NCBI RefSeq assembly: GCF_002362315.1
Contig: NZ_MTZV01000002.1
Span: 248,001 to 312,000, forward strand
Source: Paraburkholderia acidicola
GTDB lineage: Bacteria; Pseudomonadota; Gammaproteobacteria; Burkholderiales; Burkholderiaceae
Length of the DNA stretch: 64,000 nt
Direction of reading: 5' to 3'
Shown: positions 51,827-62,083 of the stretch, in pieces
Layout: each line of letters begins with the position of its first letter
Numbering within the stretch: position 1 is the first letter of the stretch
Program-made: the position numbers and the translations under genes
The notes under the pieces: model-generated
Databases searched by the model: none
What the model saw: the letters and a program-made list of their open reading frames with translations, nothing else
What the model was told of the DNA's origin: nothing

Positions 51827-52927
51827 ATGAAGGTATCAAAAGTGTTCGTCGTGCCCGCGATGCTGGCCGTGTCTGTCAGCACGGCCTACGCGCAAAGCAG
51901 CGTCACGCTGTATGGCACGATCGACGAGGGTTTCGATTACATCAGCAACCAGGCAGGGCATGCGAACTACGCGCTCGTGAGCGGTAGCCAGCAACTGGGC
52001 GACCGTTGGGGATTGAAGGGCACCGAGGATCTCGGCGGCGGCGTACATGCGATCTTCCAGTTGGAGAACGGTTTCTCCCTCAACAACGGTCAGGAGCGAT
52101 CCCCTGGCCAGATGTTCGGCCGCCAGGCGTATGTCGGTCTTTCGTCGGAGCAGGCCGGCACCGTTACGCTCGGCCGCCAGTACGACTCTGTCGTCGACTA
52201 CGTCACGCCGTTGAGTGCAGCAGGAAGCTGGGGCGGCACGCTGTTCGAGCATCCGTTCGACGCCGACAATCTCGACGATTCGTTTCGCGTCAACAACGCG
52301 GTCAAGTACACGAGCGCCGACTACTCGGGCCTGCAGTTTGGCGGCCTGTACGGCTTCAGTAACCAGGCAGGCGCGTTTGCCAACAACCGCGCGTGGAGTG
52401 TCGGCGCACGGTATCGCATCGGCGCGCTAACGGCTGCGGCAGCGTACATCAACGCCGACGGAGAAGATGACAGTACGACAGGGGCTGTCACCGACGGGCC
52501 CTACGCGGCCGGCAAGCAGCGCGTCGCCGCCGCGGGCGTCAACTATGCGATTGGTGCTGCGACGCTCGGCCTGCTGTACACGCACACCGACCTCATCGAT
52601 GCGCCACGGGGAACGTTCCTTCGGGACATTAAATTCGACAACGTCGAATTCAACGCCAAATATGACGTATCCGCTGCGTGGTATGTCGCGATGATGTATG
52701 TGTACACCAGCTCATCAGTCCACGTTATTAACGGCGGGCAAAACGACCCTCAGGACCACGAAATCGGCGCAACAGCGGGCTACCGGCTCTCGAAGCGCAC
52801 CGAGCTCTATATCCAGGCGCTTTACCAGCACACAACGGAGGATCAGCATGCCTCCATTGGTGGTCTCACCGACTCCTCGTCGAACCATCAGACCGTCGCA
52901 CGCGTCGGTATGCGCACTTCGTTCTGA
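51827..52927 (+). CDS. General porin (Gram-negative OmpC/OpcP type)
   Basis: 366 residues from ATG 51827 (MKVSKVFVVPAMLAVSVSTA), with signal-peptide cleavage after AYA and a mature start QSSVTLYGTIDEGFDYISNQ, the hallmark of Burkholderiales porins. It has alternating beta strands through to the C-terminal TVARVGMRTSF ending in Phe, the outer-membrane assembly signal. The PEFG-like loop is GGVHAIFQLENGFSLNNGQ. It forms a trimeric water-filled channel. A bidirectional terminator follows. Confidence 0.9.
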   Translation: MKVSKVFVVPAMLAVSVSTAYAQSSVTLYGTIDEGFDYISNQAGHANYALVSGSQQLGDRWGLKGTEDLGGGVHAIFQLENGFSLNNGQERSPGQMFGRQAYVGLSSEQAGTVTLGRQYDSVVDYVTPLSAAGSWGGTLFEHPFDADNLDDSFRVNNAVKYTSADYSGLQFGGLYGFSNQAGAFANNRAWSVGARYRIGALTAAAAYINADGEDDSTTGAVTDGPYAAGKQRVAAAGVNYAIGAATLGLLYTHTDLIDAPRGTFLRDIKFDNVEFNAKYDVSAAWYVAMMYVYTSSSVHVINGGQNDPQDHEIGATAGYRLSKRTELYIQALYQHTTEDQHASIGGLTDSSSNHQTVARVGMRTSF

Positions 52928-52972
52928 CCTCGCTGTTGGCGACGGCTTTGAGCCGCTCGATAGCCAGACCAT

Positions 52973-53007
52973 AAAAAAACCGCGCGTCTCACAACGCGCG
53001 GTTTTTT
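52973..53007. terminator. Bidirectional rho-independent terminator (porin/alaS)
   Basis: AAAAAAACCGCGCG, a seven-base loop (about TCTCACAA) and CGCGCGGTTTTTT. A run of A on the left and T on the right lets it serve both the porin (plus) and alaS (minus). Confidence 0.9.
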
Positions 53008-53041
53008 ATTCCAGCCAGAGGCCAGGCGAATACGTCTGCGC

Positions 53042-55666
53042 TTACAGCAGCGCTTCAACCCACCCCTTCACACCCGCCAGCGCCGCCGCCAGCCCAGCCG
53101 GGTCCGTGCCGCCCGCCTGCGCCATATCCGGACGTCCACCGCCCTTACCACCGACCTGCTGCGCCACGAAGTTCACCAGTTCGCCGGCCTTCACCTTCTT
53201 GCTGGCCTCCGGCGTCACACCAGCGATCAGGCTGACCTTGCCGCCTTCAACCGACGCCAGCACGATCGCCGCGTTCTTCAGCTTGTCCTTCAGCTTGTCG
53301 ACGGTTTCGCGCAGCGTCTTCACGTCCGCGCCATCGAGCGTCGCCGCCAGCACATGCACGCCGGCCACGTCGACCGCCTGGCCAACGAGTTCGTCGCCCT
53401 GGTTCGATGCAAGCTTCGACTTCAGCGCGCCGAGTTCCTTTTCCAGCGATTTCACCTGCTCCTGCACCTGCACGATCCGCTGCGTCAGCTCGGACGGCTG
53501 TGCCTTCAGCGCAGCAGCGGCCTCACCGATACGTGCGTCGAGTTCCTGCACGTAGCGCACCGCGTTGTCGCCGGTGATCGCTTCGACGCGGCGAATCCCT
53601 GCTGCCACACCGCCTTCCGCCACGATCTTGAAGAAGCCGATATCGCCCGAGCGGCTGACGTGCGTACCGCCGCACAATTCACGCGAGAAACCGAGATCGA
53701 GCACGCGCACCTCGTCGCCATACTTCTCGCCGAACAGCGCCATCGCGCCGCCCTTCACGGCTTCATCGAACGGCATGACGCGCACGATGCCCGGCGCGTT
53801 CGCCAGTACTTCCGCATTGACGATCGACTCGACCTGACGAATCTGCTCGTCGGTCATCGGTGCGTTGTGCGCAAAGTCGAAGCGCGTCTTGTCCGCGTCG
53901 ACGAGCGAGCCCTTCTGCTGAACGTGCGTGCCGAGTACTTCGCGCAGCGCCTTGTGCATCAGGTGGGTCGCCGAGTGGTTACGCTCGGTACGGGCGCGGC
54001 GGATCGCATCGATCTCGGCCTTCACGACGTCGCCAACCTTCAGCGTGCCCTGCTCAAGTGTGCCGTGATGGCCAACCACATCGGCCTGCACCTTCAGCGT
54101 GTCGGCCACCGCGAAACGCACGCTCGCATTGCTGAGCACGCCCTGGTCGCCGACCTGGCCGCCCGACTCCGCGTAGAACGGCGTGTGATCGAGCACGACG
54201 ACGGCCTGCTGGCCCTTCGCGACTTCGTTCACCGACGCGCCGTCGACGTACAACGCAATCACCTTCGCGTCGTCGAAAACGATTTCTTCATAACCATGGA
54301 ACGTGGTCTTCGCCCCCGAGTACTGGAGACCCTGTGCCATCTTGAACTTGCCGGCCGCGCGCGCCTGGTCGCGCTGGCGCGCCATCGCGTCGTCGAATGC
54401 GGGCTCGTCGACGGAGATGCCACGTTCGCGACACACGTCTGCAGTCAGGTCGAGCGGGAAGCCATACGTATCGTGCAGCTTGAACGCGAGTTCGCCGTCG
54501 AGCGTCTTGCCACCCTTCGCATCGAGGTCAGCCAGCGCGCCTTCGAGAATCGACATGCCGTGTTCGATGGTTTCGAAGAAGCGCTCTTCTTCCTGGCGCA
54601 GCACGTCGGTCACGCGCTGTTCGGCTTCCTTCAGTTCGGGATACGCGCCGCCCATCTGCGCGACCAGGTCCGGGACGAGCCGATGGAAGAACGCGCCCTT
54701 GCGGCCGAGCTTGTAGCCGTGGCGGATCGCGCGGCGCACGATCCGGCGCAGCACATAGCCGCGCCCTTCGTTGCCAGGAATCACACCATCGACGATCAGG
54801 AACGAGCATGCGCGGATGTGGTCCGCGATCACCTTCAGCGAGTTGTTCGTCAGATCGGCCACGCCGGTTTCGCGGCCGGCTGCCTTGATCAAGGCCTGGA
54901 ACAGATCGATTTCATAGTTGCTGTGCACGTGCTGCAGCACGGCAGCGATCCGCTCGAGGCCCATACCCGTGTCGACGCACTGCTTCGGCAGCGGCGTCAT
55001 GTTGCCCTGCGCGTCGCGGCTGAACTGCATGAACACGAGATTCCAGATCTCGATGTAGCGGTCGCCGTCTTCTTCCGGCGATCCCGGCGGCCCACCCCAC
55101 ACGTCCGGGCCGTGATCATAGAAGATTTCCGAACACGGGCCGCACGGGCCGACGTCGGCCATCTGCCAGAAATTGTCCGATGCGTAGCGCGCGCCCTTGT
55201 TGTCGCCGATGCGGATGATCCGCTCGACCGGCACGCCGACTTCCTTCGCCCAGATGTCGTGCGCCTCGTCGTCCTCGTGATAGACGGTGACCCAGAGTTT
55301 GTCTTTCGGCAACTGATAGACGCCGGTGAGCAGTTCCCACGCGTAGTGGATCGCGTCGCGCTTGAAGTAGTCGCCAAACGAGAAATTGCCGAGCATCTCG
55401 AAGAACGTGTGATGCCGCGCGGTGTAGCCGACGTTTTCCAGGTCGTTGTGCTTGCCGCCCGCGCGCACGCTGCGCTGCGAGGTCGTCGCACGCGAGTACG
55501 GGCGCGATTCCGCGCCGAGGAAGACATCCTTGAACTGCACCATGCCCGAATTGGTGAACAGCAGGGTCGGGTCGTTGCCGGGCACTAGGCTCGACGAGCG
55601 GACGATCGTGTGGCCCTTCGATTCGAAGAACTTGAGGAATTTCTCGCGGATTTCGGCGGCTTTCAT
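53042..55666 (-). CDS. alaS: Alanyl-tRNA synthetase
   Basis: 874 residues from ATG 55666 ([20 protein letters not shown]), the normal start; the frame stays open 128 codons further upstream without similarity. Catalytic-domain motifs are [30 protein letters not shown] and [15 protein letters not shown]. The editing domain has [19 protein letters not shown] and [11 protein letters not shown] (zinc-binding His and Cys). The C-terminal glycine-rich domain ends at [10 protein letters not shown]. Length fits bacterial AlaRS. Essential gene, minus strand. Confidence 0.97.
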   Translation of the reverse strand: MKAAEIREKFLKFFESKGHTIVRSSSLVPGNDPTLLFTNSGMVQFKDVFLGAESRPYSRATTSQRSVRAGGKHNDLENVGYTARHHTFFEMLGNFSFGDYFKRDAIHYAWELLTGVYQLPKDKLWVTVYHEDDEAHDIWAKEVGVPVERIIRIGDNKGARYASDNFWQMADVGPCGPCSEIFYDHGPDVWGGPPGSPEEDGDRYIEIWNLVFMQFSRDAQGNMTPLPKQCVDTGMGLERIAAVLQHVHSNYEIDLFQALIKAAGRETGVADLTNNSLKVIADHIRACSFLIVDGVIPGNEGRGYVLRRIVRRAIRHGYKLGRKGAFFHRLVPDLVAQMGGAYPELKEAEQRVTDVLRQEEERFFETIEHGMSILEGALADLDAKGGKTLDGELAFKLHDTYGFPLDLTADVCRERGISVDEPAFDDAMARQRDQARAAGKFKMAQGLQYSGAKTTFHGYEEIVFDDAKVIALYVDGASVNEVAKGQQAVVVLDHTPFYAESGGQVGDQGVLSNASVRFAVADTLKVQADVVGHHGTLEQGTLKVGDVVKAEIDAIRRARTERNHSATHLMHKALREVLGTHVQQKGSLVDADKTRFDFAHNAPMTDEQIRQVESIVNAEVLANAPGIVRVMPFDEAVKGGAMALFGEKYGDEVRVLDLGFSRELCGGTHVSRSGDIGFFKIVAEGGVAAGIRRVEAITGDNAVRYVQELDARIGEAAAALKAQPSELTQRIVQVQEQVKSLEKELGALKSKLASNQGDELVGQAVDVAGVHVLAATLDGADVKTLRETVDKLKDKLKNAAIVLASVEGGKVSLIAGVTPEASKKVKAGELVNFVAQQVGGKGGGRPDMAQAGGTDPAGLAAALAGVKGWVEALL

Positions 55667-56066
55667 GGCGTGCTGGGGACGGTTTCTGCGTGATCTGGCG
55701 ACATCGTGGGGATGCGCCAGCCGATTAGCGCTGGATTGGCTTTGAAACGACCGATTATACGGGATCGGCGCTTCTGCGCGGGGGCCTGGGCTTTGTCGGG
55801 ACACGCTGCGGGCTGGCGGGCCGCATGGGTTCCGCTTCTTGCGTGACGGTGGTCGCCCCGGGGACGCGCGGCATCGTGCGGGCCGACATCGGTGTCCCTG
55901 GCGTGTACGCCCGACTGCCCCAGGACTCGGGAATCGCTTAAGATTCCGCACATTCAGACGGTTTCGCGCGCCGGTTGGTGCGCGAAACCTCGACCGCCCC
56001 TTCGGGCATGGGACCCAAGTAAGTGCTGAAGCGCTAACTCGGGTCGACATGGAGACACGATCAGAA
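55667..56066. other. Promoter region between divergent alaS and CoA-transferase genes
   Basis: 400 bases without a gene. A TATAAT lies at 55759-55754 on the minus strand, about 90 bases before alaS, a likely -10 element although its -35 is poor. A dyad lies at 55930-55947 on the CoA-transferase side. Confidence 0.5.
55930..55947. promoter_or_regulatory. Perfect dyad GGAATC-N6-GATTCC
   Basis: GGAATCGCTTAAGATTCC lies 120 bases before the CoA-transferase start. It could be an operator or part of a leader hairpin; no regulator gene is adjacent. Confidence 0.4.
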
Positions 56067-57287
56067 ATGGGTGCACTCAGTCATATCCGCGTACTAGACC
56101 TCACCCGCGTACTCGCGGGCCCCTGGTGCGCGCAAACGCTCGCCGACTTCGGTGCCGACGTGATCAAGGTCGAGCGCCCAGAGGTTGGCGACGATACACG
56201 TCACTGGGGGCCGCCGTACCTGAAAACACCCGCCGGCGCTGACACCCACGAAGCCGCGTACTACCTCGCGGCGAACCGCAACAAGCGCTCGCTCACCATC
56301 GATATCGCCACACCCGAAGGCCAGCGGATCGTCCGCGAACTGGCCGCGCGCAGCGACGTGGTGCTGGAAAACTACAAGGTCGGCCAACTGAAAAAGTACG
56401 GCCTCGACTATGAGTCACTCAAGGCGGTGAAACCCGATCTGATCTACTGCTCGGTGACGGGCTTCGGCCAGACCGGGCCGTATGCGCAGCGAGCGGGCTA
56501 CGACTTCATCGTGCAGGGCATCGGCGGCTTCATGAGTATTACCGGCGAGCGCGACGCGCTGCCGGGCGGCGGTCCGCAGAAGGCCGGCGTGGCGATCGCC
56601 GACCTGATGACCGGGATGTATTCGACGGTGGCGGTGCTGACCGCGCTCGCGCACCGCGATCGCACGGGCGAAGGCCAGTACATCGACATGGCGCTGCTCG
56701 ACGTGCAGGTCGCGATGCTCGCGAACATGAACTCGAATTTCCTCGCGAGCGGTACGCCGCCCACGCGCTGGGGCAACGCGCATCCGAACATCGTGCCGTA
56801 TCAGACGTTCCAGACCAGCGATAGCTGGATCATCGTCGCAGTCGGCAACGACGGCCAGTTCCGCAAATTCGTCGAGGCCGGCGGCCGCGCGGAACTCGCC
56901 GACGACGACCGCTTCGCGACCAACCCGGACCGCGTGCGCAATCGCGATGTGCTCGTGCCACTGCTGGCCGAGATGGTCCGCACGCGCGACAAGCACGACT
57001 GGATCGCCGCGCTCGAGGGCGCGGGCGTGCCATGCGGTCCGATCAACGATCTTGAGGAAGTGTTCGAGAACGAGCAGGTGATCGCGCGCGGCCTGCAGGT
57101 CGATCTGCCGCACCCGTCAGGCGGGACGGTGAAGCTCGTGCGCAATCCCGTGAAAATGAGCGCGACGCCGCCGCTGGCACGCACGCATCCGCCAACGCTC
57201 GGTGAACATACCGACGAAATCCTGCGCGATGTGCTGGGCTACGACAACGGGCAGATTGCCGCGTTGCGCGGGCAATCGGTGATCTAA
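56067..57287 (+). CDS. CaiB/BaiF-family CoA transferase
   Basis: 406 residues from ATG 56067 ([20 protein letters not shown]), preferred over the ATG at 56049 because GGAGAC lies before it and this is the common family start. Family motifs: [41 protein letters not shown], and [10 protein letters not shown], the region that carries the nucleophilic Asp. It transfers CoA between acids; the substrate is not predictable. It stands alone between alaS and the glycine-zipper gene. Confidence 0.9.
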   Translation: MGALSHIRVLDLTRVLAGPWCAQTLADFGADVIKVERPEVGDDTRHWGPPYLKTPAGADTHEAAYYLAANRNKRSLTIDIATPEGQRIVRELAARSDVVLENYKVGQLKKYGLDYESLKAVKPDLIYCSVTGFGQTGPYAQRAGYDFIVQGIGGFMSITGERDALPGGGPQKAGVAIADLMTGMYSTVAVLTALAHRDRTGEGQYIDMALLDVQVAMLANMNSNFLASGTPPTRWGNAHPNIVPYQTFQTSDSWIIVAVGNDGQFRKFVEAGGRAELADDDRFATNPDRVRNRDVLVPLLAEMVRTRDKHDWIAALEGAGVPCGPINDLEEVFENEQVIARGLQVDLPHPSGGTVKLVRNPVKMSATPPLARTHPPTLGEHTDEILRDVLGYDNGQIAALRGQSVI

Positions 57288-57430
57288 AGCGGCTCAACTG
57301 AAGCCGCGCGCGGTAGCAGACGCCGCGCGCCGGTTCGTATCGTTGGCATTTACGCAGCGGCGCCCGAGCGGGTCACCTCACGAGGTAACCCGTGCGAGAC
57401 GGCTGCACCGCTGCCGTTCAGTGACCAACC

Positions 57431-57640
57431 TCAGTGGCCCGCACCAATCAAGCCACCTGCTGCCGCGCCAACGATCGTGCCGACCGGTCCGCCCGTCAGC
57501 ACATAGCCAAGCGCACCGCCCGCCCCCGCGCCGATGGCCGCGTGCGCCTGCGAGCGCGACATCGAATAACAAGCGGACAGGCTTGCAACCAGCGCGACAG
57601 AAACCGCGATTTTCAGTACGCCAGCGATACGTCGATTCAT
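57431..57640 (-). CDS. Small glycine-zipper lipoprotein
   Basis: 69 residues: signal sequence with lipobox LSAC (Cys near 24), then YSMSRSQAHAAIGAGAGGA and GAAAGGLIG, a glycine-zipper (GxxxG) membrane segment. Similar to SlyB/osmotically inducible small lipoproteins. It is probably anchored in the outer membrane. It is converging with the CoA-transferase gene. Confidence 0.8.
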   Translation of the reverse strand: MNRRIAGVLKIAVSVALVASLSACYSMSRSQAHAAIGAGAGGALGYVLTGGPVGTIVGAAAGGLIGAGH

Positions 57641-57939
57641 GATGATCCTTGTGAACAGGCAGATTGCAGCCGCCCTGTAGAGCGGCCCGCAGCGACATCT
57701 CTCCGCCGCGACCGACGCATCCTAAGTGGCTGCCGCACACGCGCACAAAGCGTTTTACCTCCTGTTACAGCGTGCAACAGCGCAGCCTGAAATTCGTCGA
57801 CCGGGCCGCGAACCACGATGGAAGCCGCGCTCCGCGCTACGTAAAGGTGCTGCAAAGGCTGCCGCCTGTTGACACGTCAGGTAGAATTGACAAATCAGCA
57901 GGCGCATAACGCGCTTCAAATCGACTCTCTCCTTCTCGC
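57641..57939. other. Intergenic region upstream of glnS, no gene seen
   Basis: About 300 bases between the divergent glycine-zipper gene and glnS. A ribosome-binding-site-like GTATGATCC... stretch precedes the lipoprotein start on the minus strand; no clear promoter pair or structured leader was seen for glnS. Confidence 0.35.
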
Positions 57940-59664
57940 ATGAACAACGAACGCAAAGACGCCGATCGCGGCGACGCGCCGGCGGCGTCCAATTTCATCC
58001 GCAACATCATCGATGACGACAACCGCTCCGGAAAGTGGGGGCAACGGGTGGAAACGCGCTTTCCACCGGAGCCGAACGGCTACCTGCATATCGGCCACGC
58101 GAAGAGCATCTGCCTGAACTTCGGCATCGCGCGCAGCTACGGCGGCGTGTGCCACTTGCGCTTCGACGACACGAATCCGGAAAAGGAAAGCTTCGAATAC
58201 GTCGATTCAATCGTCGACGCGGTGCGCTGGCTCGGCTTCGAATGGAAAGAAGCGGATGCCGATTACCAGTACTTCGCGAGCGATTACTACGGGAAGCTGT
58301 ACGAATTCGCCGAACTGCTGATCCAGCGCGGCAAGGCGTACGTCGACAGCCAGTCGGCGGATGAAATGCGCGCCAATCGCGGCTCGGCCACCGAACCCGG
58401 TGTGCCCTCGCCGTTCCGCGACCGTACGTCCGAGGAAAACCTCGACCTGTTCCGCCGCATGAAAGCGGGCGAGTTCAAGGAAGGCGAGCACGTGCTGCGC
58501 GCGAAGATCGACATGGCATCGCCGAACTTCAACATGCGCGACCCGGTCATCTACCGCATCCGCTTCGCCCATCACTACCGGACCGGCGACACGTGGTGCG
58601 TGTACCCGATGTACGACTACACACACTGCATTTCGGATGCGCTCGAGAACATCACGCATTCGCTGTGCACGCTCGAATTCGAGGATCACCGGCCGCTGTA
58701 CGACTGGATCCTGAACGAACTCGCCGAAGCCGGTATCTTCACGCGGCCGCTGCCGCAACAGATCGAGTTCTCGCGCCTGAACCTCACGTATGCGATCACG
58801 AGCAAGCGCAAGCTGCTGCAACTCGTCACCGAGGGGCACGTCGATGGCTGGGACGATCCGCGGATGCCGACTATCGTCGGTGTGCGTCGACGTGGGTTCA
58901 CGCCGGAGAGCATCCAGTTGCTGTGCGAGCGCATCGGCGTGACGAAGGTCGATTCGTGGATCGACATGAGTGTGTTCGAAGGCGCGCTGCGCGACGATCT
59001 CGACGACAAGGCGCCGCGCGCCGCAGCCGTGCTCGATCCGCTGAAGCTCATCATCGACAACTTCCCCGCAGGCACGACCGAAACCTGCAGCGCACCGGTG
59101 CATCCGCATCATCCGGAGCGCGGCACGCGGTCGTTCGAGATTTCGCGCGAACTGTGGATCGAGCGCGACGATTTCAACGAAACGCCGCCGAAGGGTTTCT
59201 TCCGTCTGTTTCCTGGCAACAAGGTGCGGTTGCGCTACGGCTATGTCGTCGAATGCACGGGCGTGGACAAGGATGCGGACGGCAAGGTGATCGCCGTGCA
59301 CTGCAACTATTTCCCGGACAGCAAATCGGGCACTGAAGGCGCGAACAACTACAAGGTAAAGGGCAACATCCACTGGCTTAGCGCCACCGATGCATTCCCC
59401 GCCGAAGTACGTCTGTACGACCGCCTGTTCAAGGAAGCGCAGCCCGATGCCGGCGGCCGCGATTTTCTCGAGGCGCTGAATCCGGACTCGAAGCGCATCG
59501 TCAACGCGTGGGTCGAACCGGGTGTGCGCGATGCCGAGCCCGAACAGCGCTATCAGTTCGAGCGTCACGGCTACTTCGTCGCGGACCGCGTCGATTCGAA
59601 GCCGGGCAAGCCGGTGTTCAATCGCATCGTGAGTCTGCGCGATAGCTGGGGCAAGCCGGCCTGA
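57940..59664 (+). CDS. glnS: Glutaminyl-tRNA synthetase
   Basis: 574 residues. Class I synthetase with the HIGH motif in PPEPNGYLHIGHAKSICLNF (about 44-63), RFDDTNPEKE, and the KMSKS-equivalent in YAITSKRKLLQLV. The C-terminal beta-barrels bind the anticodon (YFPDSKSGTEG; HWLSATDAFPAEVRLYDRLF). It charges tRNA-Gln. Length and order match bacterial GlnRS. Terminator-like hairpin follows. Confidence 0.97.
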   Translation: MNNERKDADRGDAPAASNFIRNIIDDDNRSGKWGQRVETRFPPEPNGYLHIGHAKSICLNFGIARSYGGVCHLRFDDTNPEKESFEYVDSIVDAVRWLGFEWKEADADYQYFASDYYGKLYEFAELLIQRGKAYVDSQSADEMRANRGSATEPGVPSPFRDRTSEENLDLFRRMKAGEFKEGEHVLRAKIDMASPNFNMRDPVIYRIRFAHHYRTGDTWCVYPMYDYTHCISDALENITHSLCTLEFEDHRPLYDWILNELAEAGIFTRPLPQQIEFSRLNLTYAITSKRKLLQLVTEGHVDGWDDPRMPTIVGVRRRGFTPESIQLLCERIGVTKVDSWIDMSVFEGALRDDLDDKAPRAAAVLDPLKLIIDNFPAGTTETCSAPVHPHHPERGTRSFEISRELWIERDDFNETPPKGFFRLFPGNKVRLRYGYVVECTGVDKDADGKVIAVHCNYFPDSKSGTEGANNYKVKGNIHWLSATDAFPAEVRLYDRLFKEAQPDAGGRDFLEALNPDSKRIVNAWVEPGVRDAEPEQRYQFERHGYFVADRVDSKPGKPVFNRIVSLRDSWGKPA

Positions 59665-59684
59665 ACGGGCTGTGTCGTAGCAGT

Positions 59685-59720
59685 CGAGGCACGGTCGCGG
59701 CATTGCCCGGCCGTGCCTCG
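59685..59720. terminator. Strong hairpin after glnS
   Basis: CGAGGCACGG and CCGTGCCTCG form a perfect 10-bp stem around a 16-base loop, 20 bases after the glnS stop. The T run after it is only TTGAAT, so termination efficiency is uncertain, but its position fits. Confidence 0.6.
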
Positions 59721-59774
59721 TTGAATCGCGTAGCGTGGTGACGTGACGCGATTCAGCGCGCACTCATCGCGCGT

Positions 59775-60224
59775 TCACAACGTGTGGTGCAGTTCGGGCA
59801 ACAGCAGCAGCGTCTGAAACAGCCGCGTCAGACTGCGGCTCGCGTACCGTTCCACCTCGTCGTGCGCAGCCCACCGATACGCGTCCATCTCGGGAATCAT
59901 CGTGCCATCCGAGCGGCGCGGAAACATCGACGTACATACGCACACGCTCAGATCGAGTTCGTGATCGCGTGCGCGCGCGGCAAATAGATGCAGGTCCTTG
60001 TCGCGCCGATAGACGAAACGGCCCAGGTCTTTCAGTCGCTCGACGCCCAGAACGATGCCGGTTTCCTCGACCAGCTCACGCAATGCGGTGACATGCGGCA
60101 CCTCGCCTTCTTCGCCATGTCCTTTCGGAATATCCCAGTGAGACGTATCGGTGGCGTGCGCGAGCAGGACGCGGCCGTCAGGGTCGAGCAGCACGACGCC
60201 GCACGACACGATACGCGCGCTCAT
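59775..60224 (-). CDS. NUDIX hydrolase
   Basis: 149 residues from ATG 60224 (MSARIVSCGVVLLDPDGRVL); an upstream ATG at 60314 adds a 30-residue stretch without similarity. The NUDIX box GEVPHVTALRELVEETGIVL follows WDIPKGHGEEG. It may hydrolyse dinucleoside polyphosphates or other nucleoside diphosphates. Convergent with glnS. Confidence 0.85.
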   Translation of the reverse strand: MSARIVSCGVVLLDPDGRVLLAHATDTSHWDIPKGHGEEGEVPHVTALRELVEETGIVLGVERLKDLGRFVYRRDKDLHLFAARARDHELDLSVCVCTSMFPRRSDGTMIPEMDAYRWAAHDEVERYASRSLTRLFQTLLLLPELHHTL

Positions 60225-60458
60225 CGGCGGCACGGGCCGCAGGATGCAGGCGTAGCGGATGCGCAGCGTGCGCGAGCTGAGATTAACGAGGGCAGTTGCG
60301 CGCAAGCCGCGCATTCGGCGTTCGATACCGTCATGTCCTTTTCCTGAGTAGCGGGAGAGCCGCTGGTCCGTACTGCACAGGTATAACCCGTCGGACCAGG
60401 TGCGAAAAAGGATAGCACGGTGCCTGCCACGCCCCGCCCTGCTAGCGATACATCAAGC

Positions 60459-61793
60459 TCATCGCACCGGTGGCCGGTAACCGTCGGTCAGCGTGTTCAG
60501 GAAGGCGACCACGTCCTTGATTTCCGCTGCGTCGAGCGCAGGCGCGTCGCCGCGTTTGCGATCGAATGGCGGGTCGGTGTTCAGATTGCTCCAGTAGCGT
60601 TTGGGCAAATCATCGAACTTCTGCACGACGCCGTTCTTCGATACCGGATAAAACTTCTCCGGATTCGTATCGCGCTCCACATAGAAGCGCACGACCTCGT
60701 CGAGCGAACTATAGAGACCGTTGTGGAAGAAGCGCTTCTTCAACGCGACGTTGCGCAGTGTCGGCGTACGGAAGATGCCGCAAAACTCGTCGCGTCCCTG
60801 CAAGTCCTTGCGCTCCGGTCCACACGCGCCGAGATCGTAAAAGCGCGGATCGTGATTCACCGCGAGCGCACGGTTGCGCGGCACACCGATCGCGATCAAA
60901 CCGAAATCGCTGAACTGTGGCGGCGAGCCGTCTCTCGCCCGCTCGCTCAGGTGGCAGCTCGCACAGTTACCTTTCTTCTCATCGTTGAAGAGCTGCAGAC
61001 CGCGCGACTCGGCGGCAGTCAACTGCGTCTTGCCCGCGAGATACGCGTCGTATTTGCTCGTGTAGGGATAGAAGGTTTCCGGCGTCTGCTCGAAAGTTTC
61101 GAGCGCCTGAAGAACAGCCTTGAAGGTCGCATCGTCGTTATCGAAAATCTGCGCGCCGAACGCGTCGCGAAACGCTGCGGCATACGGCGATGCCTTGACG
61201 GCAGCGGCCACCTTCTGCGGTGAACTGCTCATTTCGAAAGTAGACAGCAACGGGATGCGAGCCTGGTCCGAGCCGCGATCGACGCGGCCGTCCCACGTAA
61301 GCCCGCCCGTCGGTCCGGCATCGACGCTTTCGTCGCCCTCGTCTTCCGAGTCGTGAAAGTGCTCGCTGAACGCAGGCACCGACTGCAGATACTTGAGCGT
61401 CGGCACCGCACGAAAACCAGGCTGCCGCAGATCGCCGCCGCCCAGCTGCACGGCCAGTGAATTTGGCGGCGTAAACGCATGGTCCGGGCTGTGGCACGAC
61501 GCGCACGAGAGCTTGCCCGAGCCCGACAGCAACGGGTCGAAGAACAGCTGCTTGCCAACCGAGGTCATCTTGCGAACCGACGCATACACCTCGGCACGCG
61601 TCTGGCCGCCAGACGCCGCCGAGCCGGCCACCGGCAGCAACAGACCGCTTGCGGTGGCGCCCGATGCCGATGCCGTGGCGGTCGCGCTACCGTCCGGGCC
61701 GTGCGCATCGCAAGCCACGAGCGCAAGCACCAGCGGCAGACATGCCGCACCTCGCCAGCCGGCGCGCAACGTCGCTCCAGCCAGCCGCTCCAT
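60459..61793 (-). CDS. Di-haem cytochrome c peroxidase / MauG-like lipoprotein
   Basis: 444 residues from ATG 61793 (MERLAGATLRAGWRG). A lipoprotein signal ends in LALVAC. Two haem c sites are visible: CASCHSPDHAFTPP (about 120) and NCASCHLSERARDGSPP (about 290). A distal Met or Tyr ligand pattern of MauG-type proteins is likely in the C-terminal part (FRTPTLRNVALKKRFFHNG). It would reduce peroxide or oxidise a protein partner in the periplasm. Divergent from the AcpA-type phosphoesterase gene. Confidence 0.85.
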   Translation of the reverse strand: MERLAGATLRAGWRGAACLPLVLALVACDAHGPDGSATATASASGATASGLLLPVAGSAASGGQTRAEVYASVRKMTSVGKQLFFDPLLSGSGKLSCASCHSPDHAFTPPNSLAVQLGGGDLRQPGFRAVPTLKYLQSVPAFSEHFHDSEDEGDESVDAGPTGGLTWDGRVDRGSDQARIPLLSTFEMSSSPQKVAAAVKASPYAAAFRDAFGAQIFDNDDATFKAVLQALETFEQTPETFYPYTSKYDAYLAGKTQLTAAESRGLQLFNDEKKGNCASCHLSERARDGSPPQFSDFGLIAIGVPRNRALAVNHDPRFYDLGACGPERKDLQGRDEFCGIFRTPTLRNVALKKRFFHNGLYSSLDEVVRFYVERDTNPEKFYPVSKNGVVQKFDDLPKRYWSNLNTDPPFDRKRGDAPALDAAEIKDVVAFLNTLTDGYRPPVR

Positions 61794-61975
61794 TTGAATC
61801 CCCGCCAGACCACGCCGCATAAGTAGATAGTTTTATATGTTGAGCAACTGCGCGAGCGTATGTCACTCATGTGTCGCTCACATGACATATCCCCTACGAC
61901 ATTCTCCGATCGCCAGGCGTTTAGCGTGTAAACCCCAAGCAAAACGTTCACAAACTTTAAGCTACTAGTAATTAT

Positions 61976-61993
61976 TGACACCTCTCTGTCAAA
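61976..61993. promoter_or_regulatory. Perfect dyad TTGACA-N6-TGTCAA
   Basis: TTGACACCTCTCTGTCAA lies 91 bases before the phosphoesterase start and about 180 bases before the divergent di-haem gene. The left arm could also act as a -35 hexamer. It is a candidate operator for the pair. Confidence 0.45.
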
Positions 61994-62083
61994 AACCGCT
62001 GCGACACTTCCGTCGCAGGTCAGCCGTCCGTGCCTGGAGCCGGGCGGCATCGACCTGTCCCCAACGCGAGAGAGATAAAACCG

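Noticed and set aside
53354..55588. A 744-codon open frame on the plus strand
   Set aside because: It is antisense to alaS, whose motifs and length are fully conserved. GC-rich genes often leave the opposite strand open.
58207..59763. A 518-codon open frame on the minus strand
   Set aside because: Antisense to glnS; its predicted protein has the arginine/alanine/histidine-rich composition of a shadow frame and no motif.
61970..62010. Pho box upstream of the AcpA-type phosphatase
   Set aside because: There are two TGTCA-like words, but they are inverted rather than direct repeats 11 bases apart, so the PhoB pattern is not met.
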